DNA of 64,000 bases, taken from Paenibacillus helianthi. GTDB lineage: Bacteria > Bacillota > Bacilli > Paenibacillales > Paenibacillaceae. Under the pieces are notes generated by a model that had not been told where the DNA came from, searched no databases, and was given only the letters and a program-made list of their open reading frames with translations. This document shows positions 1-8,669 of the stretch, piece after piece; position 1 is the first letter of the stretch, and each line of letters starts with the position of its first letter. A program made the position numbers and the translations under genes. The stretch spans positions 61,670 through 125,669 of the forward strand of contig NZ_LVWI01000036.1 in NCBI RefSeq assembly GCF_001909055.1, read 5' to 3'.

Positions 1-355
1 CGAGAGTAACACCCGTAAATGAAACAAGGGCAGAGGAAAGCTGAATGATACCTTGGGCGAATAAAATCTGTAAAGGTGATACCGGTGTCACTTGGAACCG
101 TTTCAGAATCCCCCGATGCCGGTAATCAGCAATGGTTAATGGTAGCCCCATTACGCCCGTTGCAAGCACACCAATAGTGATAACGGCTGCGTAAGATAAT
201 TCAAAATTAGATGAACCTGCCGATGCATCTTTACTAAGCACGTAACCAAACAAAGCCGCCAAAATGACCGGAAAGCATATACCGAAAATTAAAATATCAA
301 TGCCTTTCCATACCAGCTTACCTTCTATTTTCAAGAGCGTAAACATTGTGCTCAT
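1..355 (-). CDS. ABC-2 type transporter permease, N-terminal part (cut by window edge)
   Basis: The N-terminal ~118 residues of a membrane permease are visible; the rest lies before base 1. The ATG overlaps the stop of the upstream ATPase gene as ATGA, and an AGGAGG lies 10 nt before it, so the two are translationally coupled. Hydrophobic segments sit at about residues 20-39 and 53-73, followed by a charged stretch (DYRHRGILKRF) and VTPVSPLQIL, the pattern of ABC-2 (DrrB/YadH-like) exporter permeases. With the ATPase it should form an exporter for a drug, lipid or polymer; the substrate cannot be told from sequence. Confidence 0.85.
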   Translation of the reverse strand, partial: MSTMFTLLKIEGKLVWKGIDILIFGICFPVILAALFGYVLSKDASAGSSNFELSYAAVITIGVLATGVMGLPLTIADYRHRGILKRFQVTPVSPLQILFAQGIIQLSSALVSFTGVTL

Positions 356-1071
356 CCCCAGTATTCCTCCTCGCCGGCCAAAAATAAATATGCGTCTTCG
401 AGCGTTGTTTTCCCGCTAACGACTAACGCTTCCTGAATAGTTCCATGAAAAACGGTTTGACCCTCCCGCAAAATTAATATCTCATCACATAATGCTTCAA
501 CCTCATCCATGTAATGAGATGTTAATACAATCGCCAAACCATTTTCCTTCATTGTTGCGAGCTGCTTCCACAGCATACGACGTGCCTTTGTATCAAGCCC
601 TGTTGTCAGTTCATCCAAAAACACTAGTTTCGGTTCTGGAATTAGGGCAAGGAGTACGGCCAGCCGCTGTCGCTCCCCACCAGAAAGTAATTTAACCAGT
701 TGCTGTTCCTTATCTGCCAGCCCAAAGGTTTGTAGTAAAGCAGGTAAGTCAGCCGTTGTTTTATAGAGTGATCGCCATTGTTCACATGCGTCGGAAACGG
801 TTAGCTTATCTTGGAAATTGGTTTCTTGAAACTGCACCCCTACTTGTTCAAATATCTCCTTTCGATTGCGTATTGGTGACTTACCAATGATAACAAGCTC
901 ATCAAAAGTGCTCTTTTCAATACCAAGCACTGCAGCAATGGTTGAAGATTTCCCTGCCCCGTTCGCACCTAGTAATCCAAAGGCTTGCCCCGGCTTTACT
1001 TCAAAGCTAATGAGATCGACAGCCTTTTTCTGACCGTAAGTAACGGTTAAATTTCTAACCTGTAATACCAT
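352..1071 (-). CDS. ABC transporter ATP-binding protein (DrrA/CcmA type)
   Basis: A 239-residue nucleotide-binding subunit that energises the permease encoded just downstream. Walker A is GANGAGKSS near residue 35, the signature is LSGGERQRL near residue 129, and the H-loop is in LTSHYMDE. Walker B ends LDELTTGLD, so the usual Pro after the catalytic Glu (DEP) is replaced by Leu, a variant seen in this exporter class. AGGAGG lies 7 nt before the ATG. The length is short for the family, which usually carries an extra C-terminal domain. The substrate is unknown. Confidence 0.9.
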   Translation of the reverse strand: MVLQVRNLTVTYGQKKAVDLISFEVKPGQAFGLLGANGAGKSSTIAAVLGIEKSTFDELVIIGKSPIRNRKEIFEQVGVQFQETNFQDKLTVSDACEQWRSLYKTTADLPALLQTFGLADKEQQLVKLLSGGERQRLAVLLALIPEPKLVFLDELTTGLDTKARRMLWKQLATMKENGLAIVLTSHYMDEVEALCDEILILREGQTVFHGTIQEALVVSGKTTLEDAYLFLAGEEEYWG

Positions 1072-1173
1072 GTTCTAACCTCCTAAATAAGTCTTAGGAC
1101 GTCAGTATAACAAATGGTCTATGGGGTGGTGTCTTACTGGAGGGTTTGAAAACCACGCAACTTGCTAAGATAG

Positions 1174-1527
1174 CTATCGTGAAATTGATTTTCTTAACTT
1201 ATCCGGTATTGGGATATGCCTTATCGACTCTAACGGATGATACAGCAGCATCCATGGACCTGAAAAACGCATAACCTCCTTGATTTTTTGACGGTAAACC
1301 GGTGTATAACAATGAATAGAACACTTCGCACAAGCCGTTTTCTCTTCACCGAATTTGCAGTGGGATAGTCTTTTCATAGCATACTCATTTAAGTTCTGAC
1401 ATTCGCCACAGAGCTCTTTTTTATGATGTTTTTTCTTACAATATATACGGATCATTTTTGAAACAATAACTTTTTCTTTGCGGATTTTAGGGCCATCGTT
1501 CAACTGCTGCTCTGCTTCTGTTCTCAT
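1174..1527 (-). CDS. ygbA: YgbA-family protein (nitrous oxide-stimulated promoter family)
   Basis: A 117-residue cytosolic protein with a Cys-rich core: CxxC (CGEC, ~41-44), C (58), CAKC (66-69) and HCY (71-73), followed by the family-defining stretch VMRFSGPWMLLYHP. These features match the YgbA/NO-responsive family known from enterobacteria, where the gene belongs to the NsrR nitrosative-stress regulon. The Cys pattern suggests metal binding, which is inference. AGGAGG stands about 10 nt before the ATG, supporting this start over the Met at residue 25. It stands alone between convergent or unrelated genes, and no regulator gene for it is present here. Confidence 0.85.
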   Translation of the reverse strand: MRTEAEQQLNDGPKIRKEKVIVSKMIRIYCKKKHHKKELCGECQNLNEYAMKRLSHCKFGEEKTACAKCSIHCYTPVYRQKIKEVMRFSGPWMLLYHPLESIRHIPIPDKLRKSISR

Positions 1528-1831
1528 ATAATGAAGCCTCCTTGACTTTTAATTGGGCTGCTCGAGATTTAGCAACTATACATAGTGAGCGGAACAGTGT
1601 CTCTCCACTTGGCCGTTATCTGATTTCGAGAACCGTAGCGGACGTTTCGTACCTTTTCCATTTCGATCAACCTCACTTGATTTATATGATCCTATTTTAG
1701 CAGAACGATTTCACTATGGGCGTAACTCTAAAATCTCACTTCACCGTTTTGTTGAATGAATTCCTCGCTTGAACTAAATCCTACTACTGAATGAGGATAA
1801 CGGCTTTTGCCCATGCTGGGCGTACCCATAC

Positions 1832-1861
1832 AAAAAAGCGACCAATGAAGGTCGCTTTTTC
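1832..1861. terminator. Bidirectional rho-independent terminator
   Basis: Arms AGCGACC and GGTCGCT around a 6-nt loop, with an A tract on the left and a T tract on the right, so it can work in both directions. It lies about 70 nt past the stop of the minus-strand SLH gene. The rest of 1528-1925 (about 400 bp) shows no gene; it contains the promoter region of the YgbA gene and this terminator. Confidence 0.8.
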
Positions 1862-1882
1862 TCATACATCATAGGAGCCGAA

Positions 1883-1911
1883 CCGTGAATAAGAAAACTC
1901 ACAATTCACGG
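1883..1911 (-). other. Inverted repeat just after the SLH gene
   Basis: Arms CCGTGAAT and ATTCACGG with a 13-nt loop, 15 nt past the stop codon. It has no T tract of its own and sits between the gene and the terminator at 1832-1861, so it may stabilise the mRNA 3' end. Confidence 0.4.
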
Positions 1912-1925
1912 CCCTTCGATAAGTG

Positions 1926-4514
1926 TTAGTTCAATGAATCTAAGAGATCCTTAATCTGTGGATTAAGGGATAATGTATTCAGAATAATCGTTATTGCTTC
2001 CGCACGTGTAGCCTTACCATGAGGATTAAAGGTACCATCGTTCATCCCATTGACAATACCCGCTTTAGCTATATCCTTAATGGCTTGGGCAGCATAGGAG
2101 CTTGCATTGGATAAATCCGTAAAATTGCCCCTGGAATCATCTTTGTTCACATCACTCAAGTTTACAATACGTGATACAAGAACAGCTATTTCTTCACGGC
2201 TGATCGCTTGGTTCGGCCGGAATGTTCCGTCTCCATAACCACTAAGAACCCCTGCACCAACCAGCTCTTCAATCGCTTCTTTTGCCCAATGACTGCTAAT
2301 ATCACTCACAGCAACTGAATGGCCAGTAGTAGCGCTCATATCAAATACCCGGGAGATAAGCATTGCGAACTCCGCACGTGTGATATTGCCATTAGGCTTA
2401 AACTGTCCGTTCTCATAGCCGCGGATAAAATTAAGATTTACGAAAGTATCTATTGTCTTTTCGGCCCAGTGTCCTTTACTATCAGCCAAATCATTCTTAA
2501 CACCCGCTTTGATAGCCTCTGCTACCTTAGACCCGATAGCTGAAACTAAGCCCACTTCATCAATAATACTGCTGTTGAATGCATTATCAGCTGGTGTTGG
2601 TGTTACTGTCGGTGTCGGTGTCGGTGTCGGTGTCGGTATTACTGTTGGTTTTGGTGTTGGTTCACTGGGTGGCACGACTAGCGCCACAGCATTGGAAGCT
2701 GCAGAGGCTGTACCACTACCCAGAGCATTTACCGCCTTCACCGTAAAGGTATATGTGACTCCGTTGGTCAGTCCCTCTACCGTAATCGGACTTGCTGTGC
2801 CCACTGCCGAGATATTTCCCGGCGAGGATATAACTTCATAATTCGTTATCGGACTGCCTCCATTAACTGACGGTATATCGAAGCTAATCGTAGCTTGCCC
2901 ATTGCCAGCTGTTGCCGACACATTTGTTGGAGATGCTGGAACGGTGACAGGTATTGCACTCACTTCATTGGAAGCAGCACTGTCTCCCCCCGGATTCGTT
3001 GCCTTAACAACAAAATAGTAAGGGGTACCATTTTCCAACCCTGTTACATCATAGCTGTATGTTGAACTGCTTACCGTAGCTTCTTCCGCTCCATAAGCCC
3101 CGGAAGTCGTACTTTTGTAAATTTTATAACCTGTGGAGCCGTCAATTGAATTCCAAGTAAGGCTTACTTTCGAATTACTCGCCGTAACAGGCAGTAGTAC
3201 AGGTGCTCCTGGCACTGGAACTTGCGGCGTTGCGCTGACTTCATTTGAGCTACCGCTTGAACCTCCAGGGTTGCTTGCCTTGACAACGAATTTATACGTT
3301 GTTCCGTTGGTCAGGCCTGTTACCGTGTAGGTGTAGGTTGCACCACTCACTGTTGCTACAGGGGTAGGATCGTAGGAATCCCCAGCAGTTCGCGAGTACA
3401 GAGCGTAGCCGGCTGCTCCTTGAGCACCATTCCAGCTTAGTGTCGCTTGTCCATCACCGGCTGCCGCCGCAAGTCCTGTTGGTGCTGCCGGGGCTGGCAT
3501 CTGCGGAATAGCACTGACTTCATTTGAGCTACCGCTTGAGCCTCCGGCATTGGTTGCCTTGACAACGAAATTGTACGTTGTTCCGTTGGTCAGGCCTGTT
3601 ACCGTGTAGGTGTAGGTTGCACCACTCACTGTTGCTACTGGGGTATGATCATAGGAATCCCCAGCAGTTCGCGAGTACAGAGCGTAATCGGCTGCTCCTT
3701 GAGCACCATTCCAGCTTAATGTCGCTTGTCCATCACCTGCTGTCACCGTGAGTCCTGTCGGTGCTGCCGGGGCTGGCATCTGCGGAATAGCACTGACTTC
3801 ATTTGAGTAAGCACTATTGACGTTATTTTTACTAGATTTAACCGCAAAATAATAGGTTTCCCCGTTCGTCAGTCCTGCAATTGTTGCAGTTGTTCCAGTG
3901 AGATTGGCTACCGGAGTGACGTCATATACACCTGGTGCAGATCCTTGATAGACGTCATAGCTCGTTGCATTCGATACGCCGCTCCAGTTCAACGTCACTT
4001 GGCTGTCTCCTGCTGTAGCCGTTAATCCAGTTGGCGCTGACGGAATATCGGAGTACAATGCAAACTCAGTAATATCCGGGAAAAGTGACCACGCTGTAAT
4101 CGTTACCTTCACATATCGTGCACTGACAGGTTGAGGTAATGTTCTAGAGAGCTTAACATTCGTATTTCCGGACACTGTATCTACTTCTGCCCACGTTAAA
4201 TCATCATTGCTTATTTCAAGCTTGATCGCGCTATTGTACCGACTAGTCAATGTTTCTACAGCGTACTTATTAAATTGTGTTACTGAACCTAAGTCAACCT
4301 TAAGCCAAGGAGGTGTACTTGTATTTGCCGGTCCCCATTCCGATCCTGAATTGCCGTCAACTGCATAGCTTGCATAAGCATAGCCACCCCATACACTACT
4401 GGCTGTTGCTGTTTTATTTAATGCTAAGTTAGTGCTGCTGGCGCCTGCATACACAGGAATCGTTCCTGCAAGAATAAATAATGCCAATAACAAAACCATA
4501 CTTCTTTTAATCAT
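1926..4514 (-). CDS. Cell-surface protein: signal peptide, discoidin (F5/8C), five FN3 repeats, three SLH domains
   Basis: An 862-residue secreted protein. In order: signal peptide (1-25, cut likely near AGA-SS); a discoidin/F5-8C-type module (~28-153) containing ALNKTATASSVW and WLKVDLG, expected to bind carbohydrate; five fibronectin-III modules (~158-610); a Thr-Pro linker (~613-640); and three SLH domains (~675-860, with GHWAEKTI, SHWAKEAI and the GY-x-DGTFRPN type) that anchor proteins to pyruvylated secondary wall polymer. FN3 modules 2 and 3 are almost identical. No catalytic domain is present, so it is probably an adhesin or scaffold. A weak AGAGGT precedes the ATG. Its role with the neighbouring GH94 gene is unproven. 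Confidence 0.9.
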   Translation of the reverse strand: MIKRSMVLLLALFILAGTIPVYAGASSTNLALNKTATASSVWGGYAYASYAVDGNSGSEWGPANTSTPPWLKVDLGSVTQFNKYAVETLTSRYNSAIKLEISNDDLTWAEVDTVSGNTNVKLSRTLPQPVSARYVKVTITAWSLFPDITEFALYSDIPSAPTGLTATAGDSQVTLNWSGVSNATSYDVYQGSAPGVYDVTPVANLTGTTATIAGLTNGETYYFAVKSSKNNVNSAYSNEVSAIPQMPAPAAPTGLTVTAGDGQATLSWNGAQGAADYALYSRTAGDSYDHTPVATVSGATYTYTVTGLTNGTTYNFVVKATNAGGSSGSSNEVSAIPQMPAPAAPTGLAAAAGDGQATLSWNGAQGAAGYALYSRTAGDSYDPTPVATVSGATYTYTVTGLTNGTTYKFVVKASNPGGSSGSSNEVSATPQVPVPGAPVLLPVTASNSKVSLTWNSIDGSTGYKIYKSTTSGAYGAEEATVSSSTYSYDVTGLENGTPYYFVVKATNPGGDSAASNEVSAIPVTVPASPTNVSATAGNGQATISFDIPSVNGGSPITNYEVISSPGNISAVGTASPITVEGLTNGVTYTFTVKAVNALGSGTASAASNAVALVVPPSEPTPKPTVIPTPTPTPTPTVTPTPADNAFNSSIIDEVGLVSAIGSKVAEAIKAGVKNDLADSKGHWAEKTIDTFVNLNFIRGYENGQFKPNGNITRAEFAMLISRVFDMSATTGHSVAVSDISSHWAKEAIEELVGAGVLSGYGDGTFRPNQAISREEIAVLVSRIVNLSDVNKDDSRGNFTDLSNASSYAAQAIKDIAKAGIVNGMNDGTFNPHGKATRAEAITIILNTLSLNPQIKDLLDSLN
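2611..2636. repeat. Hexanucleotide repeat coding the Thr-Pro linker
   Basis: Four perfect GGTGTC units plus a degenerate one, coding Thr-Pro pairs on the minus strand. Unit gain or loss would change linker length without shifting frame. Confidence 0.75.
3241..3798. repeat. Tandem 279-bp duplication inside the SLH gene
   Basis: Two adjacent 279-bp units (3241-3519 and 3520-3798), each coding one 93-residue FN3 module, are about 90% identical by eye. The neighbouring FN3 modules are far more diverged, so this is a recent in-frame duplication or gene-conversion product. Confidence 0.9.
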
Positions 4515-4792
4515 ATACCTCTTTCACTCACCCTTCTAGTTTTCAATGATAATGGTCTTCTTTATGAGGCATCCTGCTCTCCCACATAAGATTCTCCATA
4601 ATTCGACATAAAGTGATTTTATCAGATAATCCCAATAAAATCCTTATAAAATACGTATATCAAAAAATAAAATGTTTGGTAGATCACCATAGCACCATAG
4701 GCAAGAGAGATAGCAATATTCATCTGAAGTGGAAGGGTGTATTAAGCTAGAAAAAGACTCAATATTTTGTTGTTTTTTTCTTAAATATGGGG

Positions 4793-4821
4793 TTATAGAC
4801 TAACTGAAACTATCTTATAAT
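4793..4821 (+). promoter_or_regulatory. Probable promoter of the GH94 gene
   Basis: A perfect -10 TATAAT at 4816-4821 with a weak -35 (TTATAG) 17 nt upstream. The poor -35 fits a gene depending on further regulation. Confidence 0.55.
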
Positions 4822-4848
4822 AAAATTGGGATTGGATATTATACCCAT

Positions 4849-4868
4849 TTGTGAACGCGCGTTTACAA
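4849..4868. promoter_or_regulatory. LacI/GalR-type operator palindrome
   Basis: TTGTGAACGCGCGTTTACAA is an inverted repeat with 18 of 20 symmetric positions and the central CG typical of LacI-family operators. It lies about 20 nt after the predicted transcription start and 36 nt before the start codon, placed to block elongation. No LacI-family gene is in the window. Confidence 0.6.
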
Positions 4869-4903
4869 AGGGCCAGTTAACCACTTTAATAGGAGGAATG
4901 GTT

Positions 4904-7285
4904 ATGCAATATGGTTATTTTGATGAAAAGAATAAAGAATATCTCATTACAAAACCGAATACCCCTGCACCTTGGGCGAACTACCTAGGATCGCCGGAAT
5001 ACGGCGCCATCATTTCTGGCAACGCAGGAGGCTATAGCTTTGTAAAATCTGGAGCAAACGGGCGGCATATAAGGTACCACTTCAACTCCAAGGACGAACC
5101 GGGACGCTACATTTACGTGAGAGATCTGGAGAACGGGGATTATTGGTCCGGCTCCTGGCAGCCGGTGGGCAAGGATCTGGAACAGTACAAATCTGTGTGC
5201 CATCATGGAACCGGATACACGAACATCGTCTCGGATTATGACAACATTCATACAGAATCATTATATTACGTGCCGCTGAACAGATCCTACGAAGTATGGC
5301 GCATGAAGGTCCGCAATGATGGCTCCAAGGCCCGGAAGCTGGCACTCTTCGGATTTGTCGAATTCACCAACGATAACAATTACGAACAGGATACCGTGAA
5401 CCTTCAATACACTTTGTTCATTTCACGGACCTATTACAACAACAATAAGATTCTGCAAGTGATCAACGAAAACACACCCGAGGAGCAAAGCTGGAGATTT
5501 TTCGGCGCTGCAGGTGCGGAGGTAACCGCCTACGATGGCGACCGGGATACATTTCTCGGCGATTACCGCAGTTACGGCAATCCGTCCTCCGTGGAAAAGG
5601 GCCAATGTGCCAATTCGCTGAACTATAACACCAATGCCTGCGGTGCCCTGCAGATCAACGTGGATTTGCAGCCAGGAGAAGAGAAGGAAATTGTATATCT
5701 CCTCGGACAGTATGACGAGAAAGGCGCGTCCGAAATTCTTAGCCATTATAAAGATTTGTCCGTTGTTGACAAGGAGCTCGAAGAGCTGAAGACATTCTGG
5801 CACAGCAAGCTTAACCGTTTTCAGGTCCAGACGCCAAGCGAAAATCTCAACAACATGATCAACACTTGGAATGCATATCAATGCTTCATCACTTTCATCT
5901 GGTCACGTGCGGCCTCCTTCCAATACTCCGGTCTGCGTAACGGACTCGGCTATCGGGATACCGTGCAGGATATTCAAGGCATCATTCATCTGGACCATGA
6001 GATGGCTCTTGAGCGTCTGCGGCTGATGATCTCGGCTCAGGTCTCCAACGGCGGCGGTCTGCCGCTCGTAAAATTTAACCATAACCCCGGACATGAGGGC
6101 ACGCCCGACGATCCGGAATACGTGCGTGAGACCGGTCATCCTCATTATCGTGCCGACGATGCCTTATGGCTATTCCCGACCACCATCAAGTATTTGAATG
6201 AAAGCGGTAACTGGGACTTCACGGATGAAGTGATTCCCTATTCAAACCAAGGCGAAGCCACGGTTTACGAGCATCTGCGCCAAGCCCTTCAATTCAGCCT
6301 GGATCGAATGGGTGCCCACGGTATGCCGGTCGGTCTTCATGCGGACTGGAACGATTGTCTGCGTCTTGGAGCTAAGGGAGAGTCACTATTCGTCGCCTTC
6401 CAACTGTACATGGCCTTCAAAGTTTTCATTGAAATCGCACAAAATAAAAGCAAGCCTGACGACGTAGTGTGGGCACAGTGCCTGCTCGATGAGCTCGATG
6501 AAAACATTCAGAAGCATGCTTGGGAGAATGATCAATTTGTCCGCGGCTTTACAGAGGATAACTATACGATCGGCTCCTGGGAGAACGATGAGGCAAAAAT
6601 CTGGCTGAATCCGCAAAGCTGGTCCGTACTAAGCGGTGCCGCCCGCCCGGATCAGGCGAAGCTCTCCATGGACAAAGTGTACGAGAATCTGCGTACCGAT
6701 TATGGCACCATGCTATTCTATCCGCCATTCCGGAAATATGGTTTGCCCGTAGCACTGATGGCCCTTTTCAACCCGTCAACCAAAGAAAATGCCGGCATCT
6801 TTAGCCAGCCGCAGGGATGGCTCATTCTGGCGGAAACGATGATCGGCAACGGTGAACGTGCGTTCGAGTATTTCTTGAACTGCAGCCCGGCTAGCATGAA
6901 CGATAAAGCCGAAATCCGCAAACTTGAGCCTTACGTACATGGTCAGTTCGTTGAGTCTAAAGATAGCCCCTATCAAGGCCGGGCACATGTCCACTGGCTC
7001 ACCGGAACTGCCTCGACCGTGATGGTCTCTCTAGTGGAGGGCATCATGGGAGTACAACCGCAGATCGATGGCCTTCGGATCAATCCGTGCGTGCCCTCCG
7101 ACTGGACAGACTTCTCCATGGTGCGGGAATTCCGGGGATTGAAGCTGAACATTCAGGTGGAGAACAAGAACAGCGTACAAAAAGGAGTTACCCATATCGT
7201 CATTAACGGTGAGCAAATTCAAGGTAACCTAATTCCTCTCACCAAAATGCAGGCAGAAAACACCGTACGGGTTATCATGGGGTAA
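4904..7285 (+). CDS. GH94 glycoside phosphorylase, cellobiose-phosphorylase-like
   Basis: A 793-residue cytosolic enzyme expected to split a beta-glucoside with phosphate, giving glucose 1-phosphate plus the shortened sugar. The N-terminus (MQYGYFD...REY-like, NYLGSPEYG) matches the cellobiose phosphorylase branch. HADWNDC carries the predicted general acid Asp481, and PHGLP-like, WLTGTAS and DGLRINPC motifs of GH94 follow. The start is chosen at 4904 because AGGAGG sits 7 nt before it; the ATG at 4898 is only 1 nt from that site, and the longer upstream reading would run through the operator palindrome. Cellobiose is the best guess; laminaribiose or other beta-glucosides remain possible. No transporter is adjacent. 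Confidence 0.9.
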   Translation: MQYGYFDEKNKEYLITKPNTPAPWANYLGSPEYGAIISGNAGGYSFVKSGANGRHIRYHFNSKDEPGRYIYVRDLENGDYWSGSWQPVGKDLEQYKSVCHHGTGYTNIVSDYDNIHTESLYYVPLNRSYEVWRMKVRNDGSKARKLALFGFVEFTNDNNYEQDTVNLQYTLFISRTYYNNNKILQVINENTPEEQSWRFFGAAGAEVTAYDGDRDTFLGDYRSYGNPSSVEKGQCANSLNYNTNACGALQINVDLQPGEEKEIVYLLGQYDEKGASEILSHYKDLSVVDKELEELKTFWHSKLNRFQVQTPSENLNNMINTWNAYQCFITFIWSRAASFQYSGLRNGLGYRDTVQDIQGIIHLDHEMALERLRLMISAQVSNGGGLPLVKFNHNPGHEGTPDDPEYVRETGHPHYRADDALWLFPTTIKYLNESGNWDFTDEVIPYSNQGEATVYEHLRQALQFSLDRMGAHGMPVGLHADWNDCLRLGAKGESLFVAFQLYMAFKVFIEIAQNKSKPDDVVWAQCLLDELDENIQKHAWENDQFVRGFTEDNYTIGSWENDEAKIWLNPQSWSVLSGAARPDQAKLSMDKVYENLRTDYGTMLFYPPFRKYGLPVALMALFNPSTKENAGIFSQPQGWLILAETMIGNGERAFEYFLNCSPASMNDKAEIRKLEPYVHGQFVESKDSPYQGRAHVHWLTGTASTVMVSLVEGIMGVQPQIDGLRINPCVPSDWTDFSMVREFRGLKLNIQVENKNSVQKGVTHIVINGEQIQGNLIPLTKMQAENTVRVIMG

Positions 7286-7326
7286 GACCTTTTAATAAGG
7301 ATAAACAAGTGCCCTTATAGTTAAAA

Positions 7327-7377
7327 AAACAGCGGCAGTCCAGGACTTTGTTCTCGCGTCCAGGGTTGCCGCTGTTT
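7327..7377 (+). terminator. Rho-independent terminator after the GH94 gene
   Basis: Eleven-bp arms AAACAGCGGCA and TGCCGCTGTTT with a further internal pairing GTCCAGG/CCAGGG-like; a run of A before and TTT after. It separates the convergent GH94 and hydrolase genes. Confidence 0.7.
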
Positions 7378-7499
7378 GTATTATTGGATCAGTTTGGTCA
7401 CTGACTTTATATTTCGTTTTTTACATAGTTTTTGCAATGTTGAGCTATAACCTCTTGATCAGAATCACTGATCATTAAGGACCTTGTTCGTCCACTCTT

Positions 7500-8063
7500 T
7501 CATAGTGTAACTTGCTGGTTTAAGCACACATTGAGAATCCACGGCCATGGACCGTAGCCCGCTTCTACGTTGATGTGACCCATTTTAGGCAACATAACGC
7601 AAGGGACCCCTAAATCTAAATATTGAGAAACATCTTCTACCGAACAATAAGGGTCTGTTGAGGATAAAACAAACAGTGCCTTTTCCGCCACCGTTGCAAT
7701 CTCAGCCAAGTTCTCCGGTACAGGGAAAAACGTCATCACAGGCTCATATTTCAAAAATGGCGAAGGCGGTGCCACCAGAATCGCTCGCTGAATTTTTCGT
7801 TTCGGATGTGAAGTCGCATAGTGAAACCACATAATGCACGCTAAACTGTGAGCTACAACGATTACTTCTTCCTCCTGCGGAATTTCTTCAAGAACAGAAG
7901 ATAAATAGTCAAGCCAAACATCCTTATCTGGCTGATCCTTGTCTGGAAAATCAGGAAAATAGACTTGTTCACCTTGCTTCACCAGCTCTTGCTGTAACCA
8001 TCTTTGCCAATGATCGGGTCCACTGCCGCCGACTCCATACAAAAGAAGAAAACTTCTACTCAT
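7500..8063 (-). CDS. RBBP9/YdeN-family alpha/beta serine hydrolase
   Basis: A 187-residue single-domain hydrolase. The N-terminal strand and oxyanion region are LLLYGVGGSGPDHWQ, the nucleophile Ser is in VVAHSLACIMW, the Asp in SSTDPYCS and the His in KMGHINVEAGYGPWP, the catalytic set of the RBBP9/YdeN family. The natural substrate of this family is not established. The start at 8063 is preferred because GGAGG is 10 nt before it, while the ATG at 8072 is only 1 nt from GGAGG. It stands alone. Confidence 0.85.
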   Translation of the reverse strand: MSRSFLLLYGVGGSGPDHWQRWLQQELVKQGEQVYFPDFPDKDQPDKDVWLDYLSSVLEEIPQEEEVIVVAHSLACIMWFHYATSHPKRKIQRAILVAPPSPFLKYEPVMTFFPVPENLAEIATVAEKALFVLSSTDPYCSVEDVSQYLDLGVPCVMLPKMGHINVEAGYGPWPWILNVCLNQQVTL

Positions 8064-8080
8064 GATAACCATACCTCCAC

Positions 8081-8496
8081 AATAGTCGTATAAAATTATG
8101 ATTGCATCCTTCTCGATTCTGCTAAACCTTGTATTCTTCTTGTTTTAGATAAATGTCATTATACAGTAAAGCAAATTGAAATAATTCATATTTTACATGA
8201 GTAGATGCTCATGACATGTACACAAGTGGCCTCTCCCCCAACTTAACTTTAACCCAGTCAGTGAACTAATAAATAAAGTAGCCATAATTGAACAAGAAAT
8301 GGCTACCGAGAAGGGGATTGAGATCGGCACAATTCTCATCGCCGAAGGTAATTATCACTGTTTACGTGACGGCCAAAGCCTCCCGTCTCCGTATAGGCTC
8401 AGTGAAACCCGCTGTATCTATTAACCGTAAGCCTCAAAAACCACATCATAGTAAGCTTAATCAACCGCCACGACTAGTCCAAAACAGCCGCTAAAA
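8081..8496. other. Intergenic region before the ssrA-derived repeat
   Basis: No convincing gene. A plus-strand frame from about 8240 to 8424 reads without stops (KVAIIEQEMATEKGIEIGTI is part of it) and looks more protein-like than chance, but it lacks a ribosome site and may be the 3' remnant of a lost gene. I do not assign it a function. Confidence 0.35.
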
Positions 8497-8551
8497 TGAA
8501 AAAAGACACCGGTTAAGGTGTCTTCACTGATACTCCATATGGAGTCGAGGG
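8497..8551. repeat. Copy of the ssrA terminator plus tmRNA 3' terminus (att-like repeat, outer copy)
   Basis: The segment matches 13082-13135 apart from a few mismatches: a terminator hairpin with arms AAGACACC/GGTGTCTT, then TACTCCATATGGAG, then CGAGGGG. It is the last ~15 nt of tmRNA with its terminator, 4.6 kb from the real gene and in the same orientation. This is what a displaced attachment site looks like after integration into the 3' end of ssrA. Confidence 0.75.
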
Positions 8552-8669
8552 GTGGACGTGCAGAGCCACATTTCGGCGGGGGGTGCTGTTGGAATTGTAC
8601 GCAGTTGCCGGTTAGCAAAGACGTTACAAATCCCTTGCTCTCGCATAACTGGCCCTAATTTGGACCAAC

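Noticed and set aside
8288..8494. 68-codon plus-strand frame in the gap before the island
   Set aside because: Basic, no ribosome site, no resemblance to known proteins; the neighbouring frame is equally plausible.
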